Of a stretch of DNA of 64,000 bases, positions 33,126 through 45,171 are shown piece after piece (positions within the stretch are counted from its first letter, which is position 1; each line of letters begins with the position of its first letter). Under the pieces are notes generated by a model, which did no database searches, had not been told where the DNA came from, and saw nothing but the letters and a program-made list of their open reading frames with translations. The translations under genes were made by a program, and so were the position numbers. This stretch comes from Ilyonectria destructans (Eukaryota; Ascomycota; Sordariomycetes; Hypocreales; Nectriaceae): assembly GCA_020740775.1 (NCBI GenBank), contig JAHEWK010000004.1:2108001-2172000 (forward strand), in the 5' to 3' direction.

Positions 33126-34264
33126 TTAATTCCCGGTGGCCTCCCGATAGAAGGAAAGGCTGCGGTTCGCTCCCGCTGTGACAAACATCTCGCTTCTCAC
33201 CGTCTTCGGAAGCCATTTCACTGTCCACAGCGCCTTGTCTGTCTCGCTATGCGTAGCAACACAAGCGTTTCGCTCAATCGACCACACTTTGACCTTTCCA
33301 TCCATCGAGCCACTCAGGAGAAACTCGCCAGTGTCGCTCCAGTCGACGGCTGTGATCCATGAGGAGTGACCGGTCAGGTTTCCAATGTGTTCTCCGTGCT
33401 TCATATCGTACAGTGCGATGATGCCAGCGTCACCAGCTGCGGCAAGACGAGTGTTTCCTGGCGAAAACGACACTGTCCGCACCGGTTTCGCAAGTCCTGT
33501 TCAACAAGTTGGTTAATCTCGGCTTGGCCGACTGAAATGGGGGTGCCGCTTACCTGACAATGAATACAAGACCCGTCCTGTGTCATTGTTGAAAATGTAA
33601 ACTGCTCCATTCTGGTGACCACTAGCAGTGTATTTGCCATCCCGGCTCAAGTCCACGCACATCCCGAAACTTCCAGAGCCAGGGCTTCCGGTCTCGTACT
33701 CTCGGATCTTGTGTTTGTTCTCATCCACGATGTTCCAGACGTTGACTCGTCCGTCGTTGGTCGTCGTAGCCAGATACTTGCCGTCCTCGCTCAGCGCCAA
33801 CGCCCACGCCTCACCAGGCTTTGCTGAAGGCCCGGTAATTTCACCGTTACAACTCCATTCGCCGGTGTCCTTGTCCACTATCCAGATCTTCACCTCACCT
33901 CCGAACCCAGCGCTGGCAGCAACGTTGCCAGTGCGGGAGGTACAGACATGGTGGCAGCCTAGTTTGTGCGCGTCGGAGATGGACTGTTTCAGAGGAAAAG
34001 AGGGATCAGTAGAGTCGTGAATGTGTAAAGTCGAAGATCCACTTCCTGAAATCACAGCCTTTGGTGTTGTTGCCACGGCGAAGATGTCTGTGATGTGGGC
34101 TGGGAGCTGTCAGTAAGCTTCGCTTCAGGCGCTGTTCTCCCCGCGGCGGCGGGGTAGTCAAGGAAGACGAACCATTATCCACGGTGTGCGTGGTCAAATA
34201 TTGTTTGGACTAGAATATGTATGAGACGAGGGCATGAAATCCGGGCTTTGCGCGTGCTTACCAT
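33126..34264 (-). CDS. SKI8: WD40 protein SKI8 (Ski complex; Rec14-like)
   Basis: WD40 propeller subunit of the cytoplasmic Ski complex feeding mRNA to the exosome; relatives also work in meiotic break formation (Rec14) and the Paf1 complex. Exons 34264-34262, 34209-34173, 34099-33554 and 33496-33126 give 318 aa. The start codon stands alone in exon 1, directly followed by GTAAGC; exon 2 then encodes SKQYLTTHTVDN, matching the family's N terminus. Repeats are visible as VKIWIVD, VNVWNIV, VYIFNND, IIALYDM, VKVWSIE and the closing SLSFYREATGN. HITDIFAVA and GHSSWITAVDW are family-typical. Length is close to fungal orthologues. Confidence 0.9.
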
Positions 34265-34742
34265 TGCGGGCGCCTCCAAACGTCTCTCAGATATGACGTT
34301 GTGTTGAAGTGAGAGATTCTAAATGCGACAAGTTTGGTGGGGCATTTTTGAGGTCACCATTCTTTCAGGGACGAAAGTTAAGCAGCAACGAATCACGACT
34401 CAAAGACAGCAACATGCTTCTTTCTAAAGGCTTCCAGGACACTAAAGGCTTTGTTATGGCGTACTCCATTTCTTTCGTCCAAACATGTCACAAAAAGGGC
34501 CTGTGGTCTCGGGAGGGGTAGCCAGGTGGGAGGTGTGGGCTGTTCGAGAGGATAATTACAGTCACAACAGCCGTCTTTATGGACACACTTTTTGATAGTC
34601 ATCAGTTGGTTTTTGTTTTGACAGTATTCATACAAGGCCCACAAGAGCCCAAACGCCCATGGTATGCACGATCCCGTGGAGATTATACAGACTGTTTAAT
34701 ACAGGTGTTGGTAGAACCTCGACGTCTCTCTCCTTCTCCCGC
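34265..34742. other. SKI8 promoter and bL32m 3' region
   Basis: Noncoding DNA between two tandem minus-strand genes. No clear regulatory motif or RNA gene was recognised. Confidence 0.55.
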
Positions 34743-35188
34743 TTAGAACGGCTTCTCTTTCGGGTAATCCTGGCGCCAGATTCTCTTCATCTCTGTATAA
34801 TATGTCAGCGTCGGTGTCAAAGACAGACAATACAGTAGCAGTGTCATAGTTTACCTTCCAGGCAGGTTTGGCATAATCGGTGTGTTCGCTTGATCTCGCC
34901 GCAACCGGGACACCGGCAAAGATGGTTCACATCCTCCAGCGCCTTTCCAGCCATCTGTCTGTGTCTCTTTCTTGAGTGGGAGACCTTGTTTTTTGGCACA
35001 GCCCGCAAGAGGCCTTCCCAGATATCATCGATAGTCGGTAAGTTCAGCGATAGGCCGGGAATCGCAATCGACAGCGTGGGGAAGAGCTTCTGGGTAAACT
35101 GGCGGAAGGAGAGAGTCGCCCATCGCGATGAGGCAGCGAGGGTCGGGGCAGAGAGTCGAGGGAGAAGGGAGGCTGAAACGGCAGCCAT
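34743..35188 (-). CDS. MRPL32: Mitochondrial large-subunit ribosomal protein bL32m
   Basis: Nuclear-encoded protein of the mitochondrial 54S subunit; the yeast orthologue is matured by the m-AAA protease before assembly. Exons 35188-34855 and 34792-34743 give 127 aa. Residues 1-55 are a basic, hydroxylated presequence (MAAVSASLLPRLSAPTLAAS). The bL32 core begins at VPKNKVSHSRKRHRQMAGKAL and is followed by the zinc ribbon with cysteine pairs C-x-C-x2-C and C-x2-C in CRCPGCGEIKRTHRLCQTC. The C tail RIWRQDYPKEKPF is family-like. I start at 35188; an in-frame ATG at 35209 would add seven residues. The gene diverges from the septin over 647 bp. Confidence 0.93.
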
Positions 35189-35835
35189 TGTGACGTAGCA
35201 AGGAAGCAAAAGAATTGCTTAGTGCTATGGCGAGATTTGCGATCGATTCGGGACAGGCGCGTGGGTGTATGTGGGAGACTCGAGACAACCAGAATATTCT
35301 CTAGTCGCAAGACCAGTGCCTCGGTGCACAATTGCGTGGTTGGTGAGCGGTGGGGAGTTCAATTCCTCTGTCGCCGGGTCTCGATGCTCTGTTCGCGTGA
35401 GGCGTTCCAGTTGTCAAAAGTTTGAAGCAGGCTGTCTTTCCTCAAAGTGCCGGTGGGCCAATCAAGAGCTACCTCGCGCACGGACTGAGGCTGGCCAATA
35501 AACAGCTCGAAACGCGCCTTCCCCCTTTCTTCCGCCCCCTGTACCTCCCTTCTAGCACGGAAATTGTTGTCTGCTGGTGGCAGGAACAGCCCAGTGCCCA
35601 AAAAGTTCCCCCTAGGATCCATCTGACGCCGCCTCTCCCATCCTTCAACTTGCACCTTGCTGCTCTTTACCAACGTCGTCTCTCCCGAGCCAGCTCCTCG
35701 CGATCGCGTGTTCCTGCTGCATCGACTACCAGTCTTTCTTGGAATACACGAAGACATTCGCATCTCCAGCTTCAGCTTCACCTGTACCGCTTCCCAAACC
35801 GCAACGACCAACTGTCCCTCAACACCTCCTTCAAG
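35189..35835. other. Divergent region, bL32m and septin
   Basis: Shared promoter region. The right 200 bp is C/T-rich and is probably the septin leader. A plus-strand frame open from 35422 runs into the septin but has no septin-like sequence before the 35836 ATG. Confidence 0.6.
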
Positions 35836-37008
35836 ATGGCGACCGTTCCTCCCAGCACCATCGCTCCTAAGAGCCATGTCGGTTTCGACAGCATCACGTC
35901 CCAGATTGAGCGCAAGCTCTTGAAGCGTGGCTTCCAGTTCAACGTCATCTGCGTTGGTAAGTAAACACGTCGCCGCCCTCGCCCACCGCTACTATCATCA
36001 CCCCATCAGTAACTGGCCGCGTGTTCATACTCGTGTACTGACTTGCGTTCGCGCTTCCAGGCCAAACTGGTATGGGCAAGTCCACCCTGATCAACACCAT
36101 CTTCGCTTCGCACCTCATCGACTCCAAGGGTCGCCTCCAGCCCGAGGAGCCCATCCGCTCCACCACTGAGATCCAGGCCGTTTCCCACATCATCGAGGAG
36201 AACGGCGTCCGATTGAGACTCAACATCGTCGACACCCCTGGATACGGCGACCTGGTCAACAACGACCGCTGCTGGGACCCCATCGTCAAGTATATCAAGG
36301 ATCAGCACTCCGCGTACTTGCGCAAGGAGCTCACGGCACAGCGAGAGCGCTACATCCAGGATACTCGTATCCACTGCTGCCTCTTCTTCATCCACCCCTC
36401 GGGCCACTCCCTGAAGCCCATCGACATTGTCGTCTTGAAGAAGCTTTCTGATGTCGTCAACGTCGTTCCCGTCATCGCCAAGGCTGACTCCCTGACCTCT
36501 GAGGAGCGCCTGGCCTTCAAGGAGCGCATTAAGGAGGAGTTCGCTTTCCACAACCTCAAGATGTACCCCTACGACAACGACGAGTTTGACGAGGAGGAGC
36601 GCGCCCTGAACAGCCAGATCAAGGTATGTCTTGCCCATAGTACATGACAGTGACCTGTTACTGACTCAATGACAGAGCCTTGTCCCCTTCGCTGTGGTCG
36701 GATCTGAGAAGTCGATCATTGTCAACGGCAAGCAGGTCCGCGGCCGCCAGAACCGATGGGGTGTCATCAACGTCGAGGATGAGACTCACTGCGAATTCGT
36801 CTACCTGCGCAACTTCCTCCTCCGAACCCACCTCCAGGATCTCATCGAGACCACCTCCCAGATCCACTACGAGACTTTCCGTGCCAAGCAACTGCTGGCC
36901 CTGAAGGAGAGCAGCGCCCATGGTGGTGCCAGCAGCCGGCCCATCAGCCCCGCTGCTGACCGGGAGATGAGCCGAAGCTCGCAAAGAATGACGATGAACG
37001 GCTACTAA
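35836..37008 (+). CDS. CDC10: Septin CDC10 (AspD type)
   Basis: GTP-binding septin that assembles into hetero-oligomeric rods and rings at septation sites and hyphal tips. Exons 35836-35956, 36061-36623 and 36676-37008 give 338 aa. It has the CDC10 N terminus (YVGF-like SHVGFDSITSQIERKLLKRGFQFN), P-loop GQTGMGKST at 41-49, DTPG at 98-101 and AKAD at 180-183. The septin unique element appears as THLQDLIETTSQIHYETFR. It lacks the long C-terminal coiled coil of CDC3, CDC11 and CDC12 types, as expected for CDC10, and ends in a short Ser/Arg-rich tail. Intron 1 interrupts the P-loop glycine codon. Confidence 0.95.
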
Positions 37009-40000
37009 GTCGACGGTTGTGCTTGAACTTTTGCTGGCGAGGGAGCAATGGCGTCTCTGGGCAGCAGGGTAGCCCGCAATTCTTACGACTCTTCATCTCT
37101 CACGGCCTCAGTTACAGCAAAGAGCACAGGCCCTTCCTCGGTAACCCCACCAGTTGTCACTCCTGGCGGGGGGAACTGATACAAAAGCCTTGTCTTCGCA
37201 TTGAAGGACGCGCTGAGGCGAGAACACGACAGGAGCAAGTTATTTGAAAAGGGAAAAACCGGGGTGGTGGTGCCAGTGAAGCCACATACCATTAATATCT
37301 GAGTAGCCAGACTAGCGGTATGTGTCCTGGCGGCATTCTTGACCACCTCTATTTCAGCAGGACGCCTTCACACTTTTTTGATTTGTTTTAGTGTTACCCC
37401 CAGAGAGTTCTTTTTACCATTTTCTATGCTTTAATCAGATCGGTTACCCCATGCTCCAATAGAGTATTAGTTTCTTTAGGTTGCCTTTGAATCCTCTGAA
37501 GGGCATAATAGGCAAGCGTTTAGTGTCAACATTCCAAATCCTCGTGACTGTTTAGTGGTGACGTGAGTTAAACTCGTTGTGCGGAGTGTCTAGACAGCAC
37601 CATGTAAGGTAAATCCGATTTCGTGTTGTACGATGGCGACGCTAAATCGCAAACGGACATAATGGATGTGTTAACTTAGTCAAATCCAGGGACTAATTGG
37701 GGTGTCAGTTCAGGCATTAACTTAGTTGATGACGGAAGGGCTGAAAGTGACATCACATAGCTCCATCTGGGAGTTGGGTGGGCGGGATGTCGGAGGGCGA
37801 GACTCTCGTGGTATAGGGTAGGGGCTCGTCTATAGATGCCAAGTTGTATGGTATCTGTTAATACCCTGTGCGTGTCTACTGTTGTGATTTAACTTACATT
37901 GTTTCGACCTGTTTTGTCTGTGTCGACTATTGTATTGTGTTTTGTTACGTTGGGTGCGCCTTTCTGGATAGATTGTTGGAGTGGATTCTCCATGGAAATC
38001 GTTCACACACATGCACAAGTCGGTGATTCATGGAATCCCACTGCAGAGTACCTGCAGCATACACGGACAGATTACGGACTATGAACAACAGTACTCTCCC
38101 ACACAGCAAACACATTGTATTATCTCACCGGGTTAGGCTACTGCTCAACACTAAGTTGATGCGGCGTCCCCAACATCACACGCACATGTTGGTGCACAAA
38201 GCAACAACTAATTCACTGGCGTCAAATGCGTATCCATAGGACAAGGTGGTTGCTCCAAGCAAACAGGAAGTCCCCCCCAGAGACACCATTCAAATGCAGA
38301 AACTACGTGATGTGTATATGGTTTGACAACAGGCGGGTTTCCTCAATCAGGTCACTGGTTTTTAGGTTCGTGACCTGCTAAGCAGAGCAGACATGGCAGC
38401 GATTGCCCACACGTCAACCACAACCCTGAAGCAAACATACGCAAGGAGACCAAAGTACGAAGTAGAGGTTCGTAGAGGTAGGTGACCTCGACAAAGGCGT
38501 TCTATCCCGAGGATTGAGTACAGCACGCAATTAATACGACGCGTAAAATTTCAACGGAGGCTCGAGATGTGTCGGCGCTATCATGCACATTTTGACGTGC
38601 ACGCTTCAGATCTAACACGAGTGTTTAGTATCGAGCGCCACGCGGACCAATTGATGGTCGGTAGAGGCACGTTGGTGTGCAAGGGAGAGACAGCCAGCTG
38701 TCTTCAGAAATGTTGGCGCTCGAGAGGGCGTGGTTGGCTCATTGGTAGTACAAAGACAAGCGCGCATCAGTGGGTCTTGGGACATTTGGTGGTCTCATCA
38801 ACCTCAAACGCAGCATCTCGTCCAAAGGTTGATTCAGATAAGGAAGGGGCATTACTGAACTAGAAAGCACCAGTCCTAGGAACCACCCCTGGAGGGCCTT
38901 GTTTCAACGTAACATAGGAAAGGGACGGCGACGATACAGCTGTGCATGGTTACAAGTGGTACGGGACAAGTACGCGCTCACATTTGACTCCCACAAATGC
39001 ACACTGATCATCCAGCCATTGCGATGACGGAAAATGGAGATGGGCAAGACGAGAGATGGAATGATGTGGTTTCATCGTCGCCCCCTACGAGGCATCTCGG
39101 CCACAATCGCTCGAAAGGGAATACCAGAGTGGAACCAGGCCTTACCAGGGGCACAAGATCTGGAAAGCTGCCGACAGGGGCATGTTGAACAACCAAGGGA
39201 CCACAAGGGGGCCTTGTAGAGACCGGCCGCCCGTGTCGGGGATGTCATAATGTGGCTGCCGTTGCAGGTATGTAATAAGATGCAGTAATAAATTGTTAGC
39301 CTGAACGCCAGGCTTGCCAGTCTATTGGGAGGCGTCGGGCGCTCCCATTGCGTGCAACGAGGCGACACATGTGTAGAGCGGGTATCATGCCATAGGAGGT
39401 GGGCAGCCTTCAAGTTGGTCTGCTAGGTGAGAGCCGTGTGCGGCGCAAACAAGATGGAATTCGGATCAAGCGACAAAGAGGAAGAGGACCAGCCTAGTCC
39501 CTTCAGAGGCATTCCTCCATCACCCTCGAGTCTCGCTTCTGCGGCCTTTTTTCAGTCGTCTCTAGGGCATACACGGGAGAGTAGAAAGCCACATCTGGGC
39601 TGAAGGTCATTTCTGGGCTATTGTCCATGGCGTATGGACCAGGGCTAGGGCGACGAGGGCCGGTCACCCGCCGAGGACAAGGAGCATTGACGCCAATACC
39701 AATGCCTCGTGATGAAGCCAATTAATAAATTGTCGGTGTCGGTAAGATGATGATAGTCTTAGGGGAAACAACGAGACATTTCTTGGCTTCTAGGGGCTTG
39801 TCGTGCGGCCGAACACCAGTGCAGGGAGGACGGGGAAGGTGCGGTGTTAAGCAAGTGGCCGGTGGTTCCAAGAAGTCGATGGTTCAGGTTCATTAGAATT
39901 AAGATGGAGATTGACTCGTGGTGCTCATGAAGGCGCAGCTCCGGTGAGGCATCTCGCCGAGCGACTGGGAGACTGGGATAGCATCTTAGAGCGTCTTTGA

Positions 40001-41358
40001 AGAGTCTTGGAAGAGGCTTAGGAGCGGCACAGACGTCTTGGGCTCTTGGATTTCTCGGGAAGTGAGGGTTGGGAAGAGGCGGTCGGTGAGTCGGTGGACT
40101 GGATGGGGACAGACAGTGTGGGAGAAGGAAATGATGATCCATGCTGTGTCCCATGGCCAAGACGGGAGAGACAGGGAGGGGCGAGTGCCACACCTTACTT
40201 ACAACGTCGTAGCATGCTTGGGACTAATTTCACTTCGTCTGACCCGTTACTGAAAAGAATACCGGTACCCGCGCGACCTGAGGGCGTCGGCGCTACTGCA
40301 AGGTACCACTCGACGAAGATGACACAAGGGGACAAGGGGCCGACTGTGACTGTGGGCAATGTGGGCAACTGGAAAACGTGGTGGGACCAGGAACGGGCCA
40401 TGGCAACCCGTCACTGGCTGGTTGTCAGTGGCCGTAACGTCGCTGCTCGTCTAATGCCGTCTAGCACAGTCCGGGGGCATTAACACCCACCACTTGGGTC
40501 CTTGGGTTGATGAGCTTGTTCTCAGCTTTGGCCTACATAGGTAGGTATCCGTGTAGAACCCCAGGCACTTTTACAGAGTAGGGGTCAGGTAGGGGTCAGG
40601 GGCCAGTCTGCTTCGGGGCAAGATTGGTAACGGGGGAGCACGCCCGAATTATTCCACAGTAGCTTCTGATTGTCCACAGCACCACCGCACTGCAGATGGC
40701 GGGGGGCGAGAACACCGACCTACAGTACCTACCTACCTACCTACCTAGGCTAATGCCATACGAGACCGTCCTCTCTTGGACGCTGGGCACCCGGCCAATG
40801 CTTGCCCACATGGCCGCAGCGCTTGATCGCTTTTGCGGCAAAGCGCTCCATCATGGGGTCGTGGAGCCTGCCGCCTGCCTTACCACGGGCTGCTGCCGAG
40901 TCTTGGCCGTTCCGGACCCCCGCCAGTGGCTCATCGCCCGTCGTCCATCGCCCATCGCCCATCGTGCCTACCTTATTTGAAGTTGCTCACCCGCTGTTGC
41001 ACTCTGATTGTCTCTCGTGTCTCCAGACCCTGCGCAACTTCCCTCGCCACAACCGCTCCTCCTCCTCTCCTCCTCCCCCACGTTCCTTTTGATACTCACC
41101 CACACTCCTTCTGCTGTTGCTTTTACCCGGTCCTCGGTTTGGCTGTGGTTTTTTGCTTCTCGTCGATCCTTCCATCCGCGATTCACTGCGCTAATCATCC
41201 CGCGCTGGCTTCCTGCCCTTCCGGACTCATCACCTACTCACTCCCGCAGTGAGTTGAGGCGACGGTGATTCATTACGCACGCGCTTCTACACCACACTTT
41301 TTAATCGGCTACATCTTGGAATTCTGCGAGACAGAACATCCCGAAACCACTAATCACC
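37009..41358. other. Gene-poor intergenic region upstream of the GH72 gene
   Basis: About 4.35 kb without a supportable gene. The left half (37.4-38.9 kb) is AT-richer; frames there are short and unconvincing. Near 40730-40750 there is a CTAC microsatellite and near 40925-40965 repeated 'cccatcg' units. TACCGGTA occurs near 40260. From about 41.0 kb the plus strand is C/T-rich, consistent with a long GH72 leader. Confidence 0.55.
40727..40748. repeat. (CTAC)n microsatellite
   Basis: About five tandem copies of CTAC/TACC. This kind of TACCTACC tract is common in intergenic DNA of hypocrealean genomes. Confidence 0.7.
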
Positions 41359-42990
41359 ATGCTTGTAAGCCACTAATTCCGGCGACATGCGCGCCATAAT
41401 GTTGGATGCTTGGTGGAACACTCGGCCAGGCCACTAACACACCTCCCAGATCAACGCTGCCCTCATGGCCCTCGCGGCCACGGTCGTCAGCGCCGTCACC
41501 CCCCTCGAGATCCAGGGAGCCGACTTTGTCAACCCCAAGACCGGCAACAAGTTCCAGATTGTCGGCATGGCCTACCAACCCGGTGGCAGCGCTGGCTACG
41601 ACCCCGAGACTGGAAAGGACCCCCTCAGCCACAAGGACCAGTGTATGCGAGATGCCGCCCTCATGCAGATCCTCGGAATCAACGCTATCCGTGTCTACAA
41701 CCTGGATCCCGATATCAACCACGACGAGTGCGCCAGTATCTTCAATGCTGTGAGTGACATCTCGAACCTTTCCTCGCCTGGAACGCCATCATTTTCACAG
41801 GATTATTGGGCTAACCCAGATATCAACCTATCAAGGCTGGCATGTACATGATGATTGATGTCAACTCTCCCCTTGTCGGAGAGTCTCTCACTTCTGACAA
41901 GCCCTGGGAGAGCTACTACATGCAGTACCTAAACCGTACCTTTGCCATTGCGGAGGCTTTCAGCAACTACCCCAACACCCTCCTGTACTTTTCCGGCAAC
42001 GAGGTCATCAACAACATCGAGACGGCCGAGTTCGTCCCCCAGTATCTCCGTGCCGTCACCCGTGACCTCAAGAACTACATCAAGAACAACATCGAACGCC
42101 AGATTCCCGTCGGCTACTCCGCCGCCGATGTTCGTGAGGTCCTCTGGGACACCTGGAACTACATGCAATGCTCCGAGGATGGCGATAAGGATGACATGAG
42201 CCGTGCTGACATTTTTGCCCTCAACTCCTACAGTTGGTGCGGTCCTGATGCCACCTACGAGACCTCTTCTTTCGATGTCTTGACTGCAGGCTTCGAGTCG
42301 TCGTCTGTGCCCGTCTTTTTTAGCGAATACGGATGCAACACGCCTAAGCCCCGTTACTGGAACGAGACCCAGGCCATGTATGGCGAGAAGATGACGCCCG
42401 TTTTCTCTGGGGGCGTTGTTTACGAATACACTGAGGAGGACAACAACTACGGCCTGGTTCAGATCAAGGACGGCACTCTCCAGATCCTCGGCGATTTCAA
42501 CCGCCTCAAGAACCAGTTCGCTAAGATTAACTGGGAGGATGTTCAGTCCCAAGCCCCCAGTAAGGATGCACCCAAGGTCCCGACTTGCAAGACCAGCCTG
42601 ATCAAGGAGAACGGCTTCGACTCCAACTTCACTCTCCCCGTTGTCCCCCCCAATGGTACCCAGAAAATCATCACCAACGGCCTCAAGCCTAAGCCCAAGG
42701 GAAAGATCGTTGACATCTCGGACTGGGATGTCACTCTCACTGTCAAGGATGCTGACGGCAATGAGATGACTGGCCTCAAGGTCGTTCCCCTCAAGGATGA
42801 CGAGGTTAACCACGCCGGCAAGAACGAGGCGGACACTGGTAGTGAGACCACGGCGAACTCGACCGATTCGTCATCATCTGACAACAGCACCAGCGACAGC
42901 TCGGATGATGCCGAGGACTCTGCTGGTCTTATCCGACCGATGATGTGGGCGGTTGCGGTTCCCCTGGCCGCCATGATGTTTGCTTTGTAA
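41359..42990 (+). CDS. GH72 beta-1,3-glucanosyltransferase, GPI-anchored (GEL/GAS type)
   Basis: Cell-surface transglycosidase that elongates and branches wall beta-1,3-glucan. Exons 41359-41364, 41450-41749 and 41836-42990 give 486 aa. The first coding exon is only two codons (Met-Leu). A signal peptide (residues 1-17, NAALMALAATVVSA) precedes the family start TPLEIQGADFVNP. Catalytic residues are present: acid/base Glu158 in YFSGNE and nucleophile Glu266 in FFSEYGCN. There is no Cys-rich X8/CBM43 module, so it belongs to the GEL1-like rather than the GAS1-like group. A Ser/Asp/Thr-rich stretch and a hydrophobic C tail provide a GPI signal. The C-ending codon bias suggests strong expression. 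Confidence 0.95.
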
Positions 42991-43274
42991 GGAGAGGATA
43001 GAATTGTTAGTATATTCGTTGCGAGGGAAAAAACTTGAGTAAATGGACTCGGAAGGAGGACTGAGAGACGGGGGAAATATACGTTGGTGTGTACATGATA
43101 CCAGTCGGCAGCACATTCTGTTTTGAACTGAGCCCTTCTTAGCTACTAAACCTGACTTTTAATCCATCCTTCGATTTGCCTCTTATTCGTAACATGGCAT
43201 GAGTTGTGGAAGCTCCCCGAGAGCTTGTTCGTCTCTCTACACTGCTAAACCCCTCTTACATGTTCCACGGCATC
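42991..43274. other. Convergent 3' region, GH72 and Cys-rich ORF
   Basis: Short untranslated spacer with nothing else visible. Confidence 0.5.
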
Positions 43275-43475
43275 TCACTTCTTGATGCCCTTCTTGGGAC
43301 CGTTGCCTTTATCCTGGCCATTGGATGGCTTTTTATACTCGACCTCCTCCACGGTACTTGAGCAGTATGGGCTGGTGGCGCATGGCAGGCAGTAGTCGTG
43401 AGAGTTGAGGTCACAGGCACGGCAGCAGGCCGGGCAGCAGGTGTCGACCAGAGGGAACTTGGTTTCGGCTGTCAT
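43275..43475 (-). CDS. Small cysteine-rich protein candidate (66 aa)
   Basis: An intronless frame from 43475 encodes 66 aa with nine cysteines packed in the first half, in a pattern C-C-x2-C-C-x2-C-x7-C-x2-C-x5-C, followed by a Lys/Gly/Asn-rich tail (YKKPSNGQDKGNGPKKGIKK). No signal peptide is seen, which argues against a secreted effector and for a metal-binding or small cytosolic role. On the same strand, a TATA-like TATATAAAAAG lies near 43940-43950, about 465 bp upstream, where transcription could begin. I do not recognise a family. The dense cysteines and intact short frame favour a real gene, but chance cannot be excluded. Confidence 0.5.
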   Translation of the reverse strand: MTAETKFPLVDTCCPACCRACDLNSHDYCLPCATSPYCSSTVEEVEYKKPSNGQDKGNGPKKGIKK

Positions 43476-45171
43476 TGTGTGGTGATTTGGCTGTCGTGTA
43501 TGACAAGTTGTCGTGTCTTGCTTGAAGAGAGATTGTCTGAGAGATGTTGGTGGATGGAGCGTGGCGGGTGAGATGGGAAAGAGACTTACGTTGGAAGTCG
43601 AGGAAAGAGGGTGCGGGATCTTTGCACAGAGAAGTGGTATGATTGCGTGTCTTTGTGTGTGTGGTCGAGTCTCACAGTGGTGGATGAGAGCTAGAATACG
43701 AGGGCCTGGGGTTCGCTGGCGAAGGACGAGTTGCTTTGCGTTATGCGAAAATATGTATGTCTCGTGCCCCCGTCTGGGAATATGTACTTGTGTATCTTGG
43801 CAAAGGTGCTCAACGACGCAGGTATGGTTATCGCGATGGGAAATGAAAGGTTGGATTGGGTTCTCGGCGCCGGAAGAGGGAGGTGAAGTAGAGATTGGGG
43901 ACGGGAAACTCTTGCCCTGCATCGACCTTGAAAGCCTTACTTTTTATATACCCAATTATACACTTTTTGCAGCCCATAGATACAACATACAACGGGCGGG
44001 TTGCGTTTGGGTAAACGGGAAACAAGGGAAACAGGCGGGAAAAAAGCAGGGCGCCAAACAACGCACATCCCATCCTATCCGTCTCTGTCTCTCCCCCACC
44101 CTCTTTTCAAACGGCAGCCTCATTCTTCCTGGCCCCCCCCCTTCCCTTCTTCCGCTGTCAAAATGCCACGAGAAAACGCCCATCGCCCGCCTCGCCATGC
44201 CGTCTACTGCACCCGTTGATGGCCTCAAACGGCGGCCCTCCCGCGGCTGACCTACCCACGTACCTACCTGCGTCGTGCCGGGCCCCCGCAGACCGAGCGA
44301 GACCCCGTGCCGAATCGCAGACGCCGCTCGTAGTGCGTGTCGTGCTGCTGCGCCTTGCGGGTGCGGGAAGCGGGCCATGATGCCACCGCGATGGGCGCGG
44401 CACGGGTTTGTTTGGCGCGGGCGCGGGGGGCGTGTTGGGTTTTGGGCCGGGTGGCGCGGTGTAATCGCAGATTGGCACCCAGTCGCGTGGCAGAGGGACG
44501 GCCGTTTGGAGTTTTACGTTTCAAGCCAGGGGTACGTTTTTCGCCGAATGGGCGAGCGTTGGGTGGTGACGGCACGTTGCCGTATGGGCGCCTCTTCTGT
44601 CGGTGTAAGTGGGAGGCGTCGTAACGCAAGATATGCTTCCGACGGGAATTATGGGATGGGCCAGGGCAAAAAAAAGGAGGCCATGCCACCTTGGGAGAAT
44701 GGCTTCGTATTTTCAAGCCGGCCCTTGCTGCATTGGGTTGTCACGTCGGGTAGTGATATCCAGGCACCGATGGGCTGGTGGGTTGAAGCGAGGCCTCCGT
44801 TCGTATCATGATACGAATATCCAACTGCCCATGACAATAACCAACGCCCCAGTTGTCCCAGACGCAGTCGTCATCAATCACCAACAAGGGTATCAGTTGT
44901 CAAAAAGGAACAAGGAAAAAAACATCAAGTGTCATCAGGTAATCTATTAGCTTTCTCTCTTTCATCGTAGCTGACATACTACCATACACAGCTTCTTCGA
45001 CCGCTCAATAGTCGAAGGCCTTGAAATTCCCATCTCCTCCACCCGTCCCGTTCTATCTTGCAAAGTACAGTACCACATGGTCACCGCTCAGGTATCCTAT
45101 CTGTACCTGCACCCGCTCTCTACGCTAGGACACCAAATACGTAGCGTGCCCAGCTTAATTTTTCGTGTCAT
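43476..45171. other. Intergenic between Cys-rich ORF and ACL2
   Basis: Noncoding. A 245-codon plus-strand frame (43513-44250) and a 178-codon one (44275-44811) lack domains and look like GC-driven chance. A perfect 18-bp palindrome lies at 44800-44817 (listed separately). Confidence 0.5.
44800..44817. repeat. Perfect 18-bp palindrome
   Basis: TTCGTATCATGATACGAA reads identically on both strands and lies about 355 bp beyond the ACL2 stop codon. It could be a dimeric factor site or cruciform-prone sequence; function is unknown. Confidence 0.6.

Noticed and set aside
38730..38800. Possible tRNA (A-box-like TGGCTCATTGG)
   Set aside because: No matching B box (GGTTCRANTCC) at the right distance and no cloverleaf could be drawn.
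41929..42813. 294-codon minus-strand ORF opposite the GH72 gene
   Set aside because: Antisense shadow caused by codon bias; the plus strand carries both catalytic glutamates of GH72.
43513..44250. 245-codon plus-strand ORF opposite the upstream region of the Cys-rich gene
   Set aside because: No recognisable domain, irregular codon use and no splice or leader context; judged chance.
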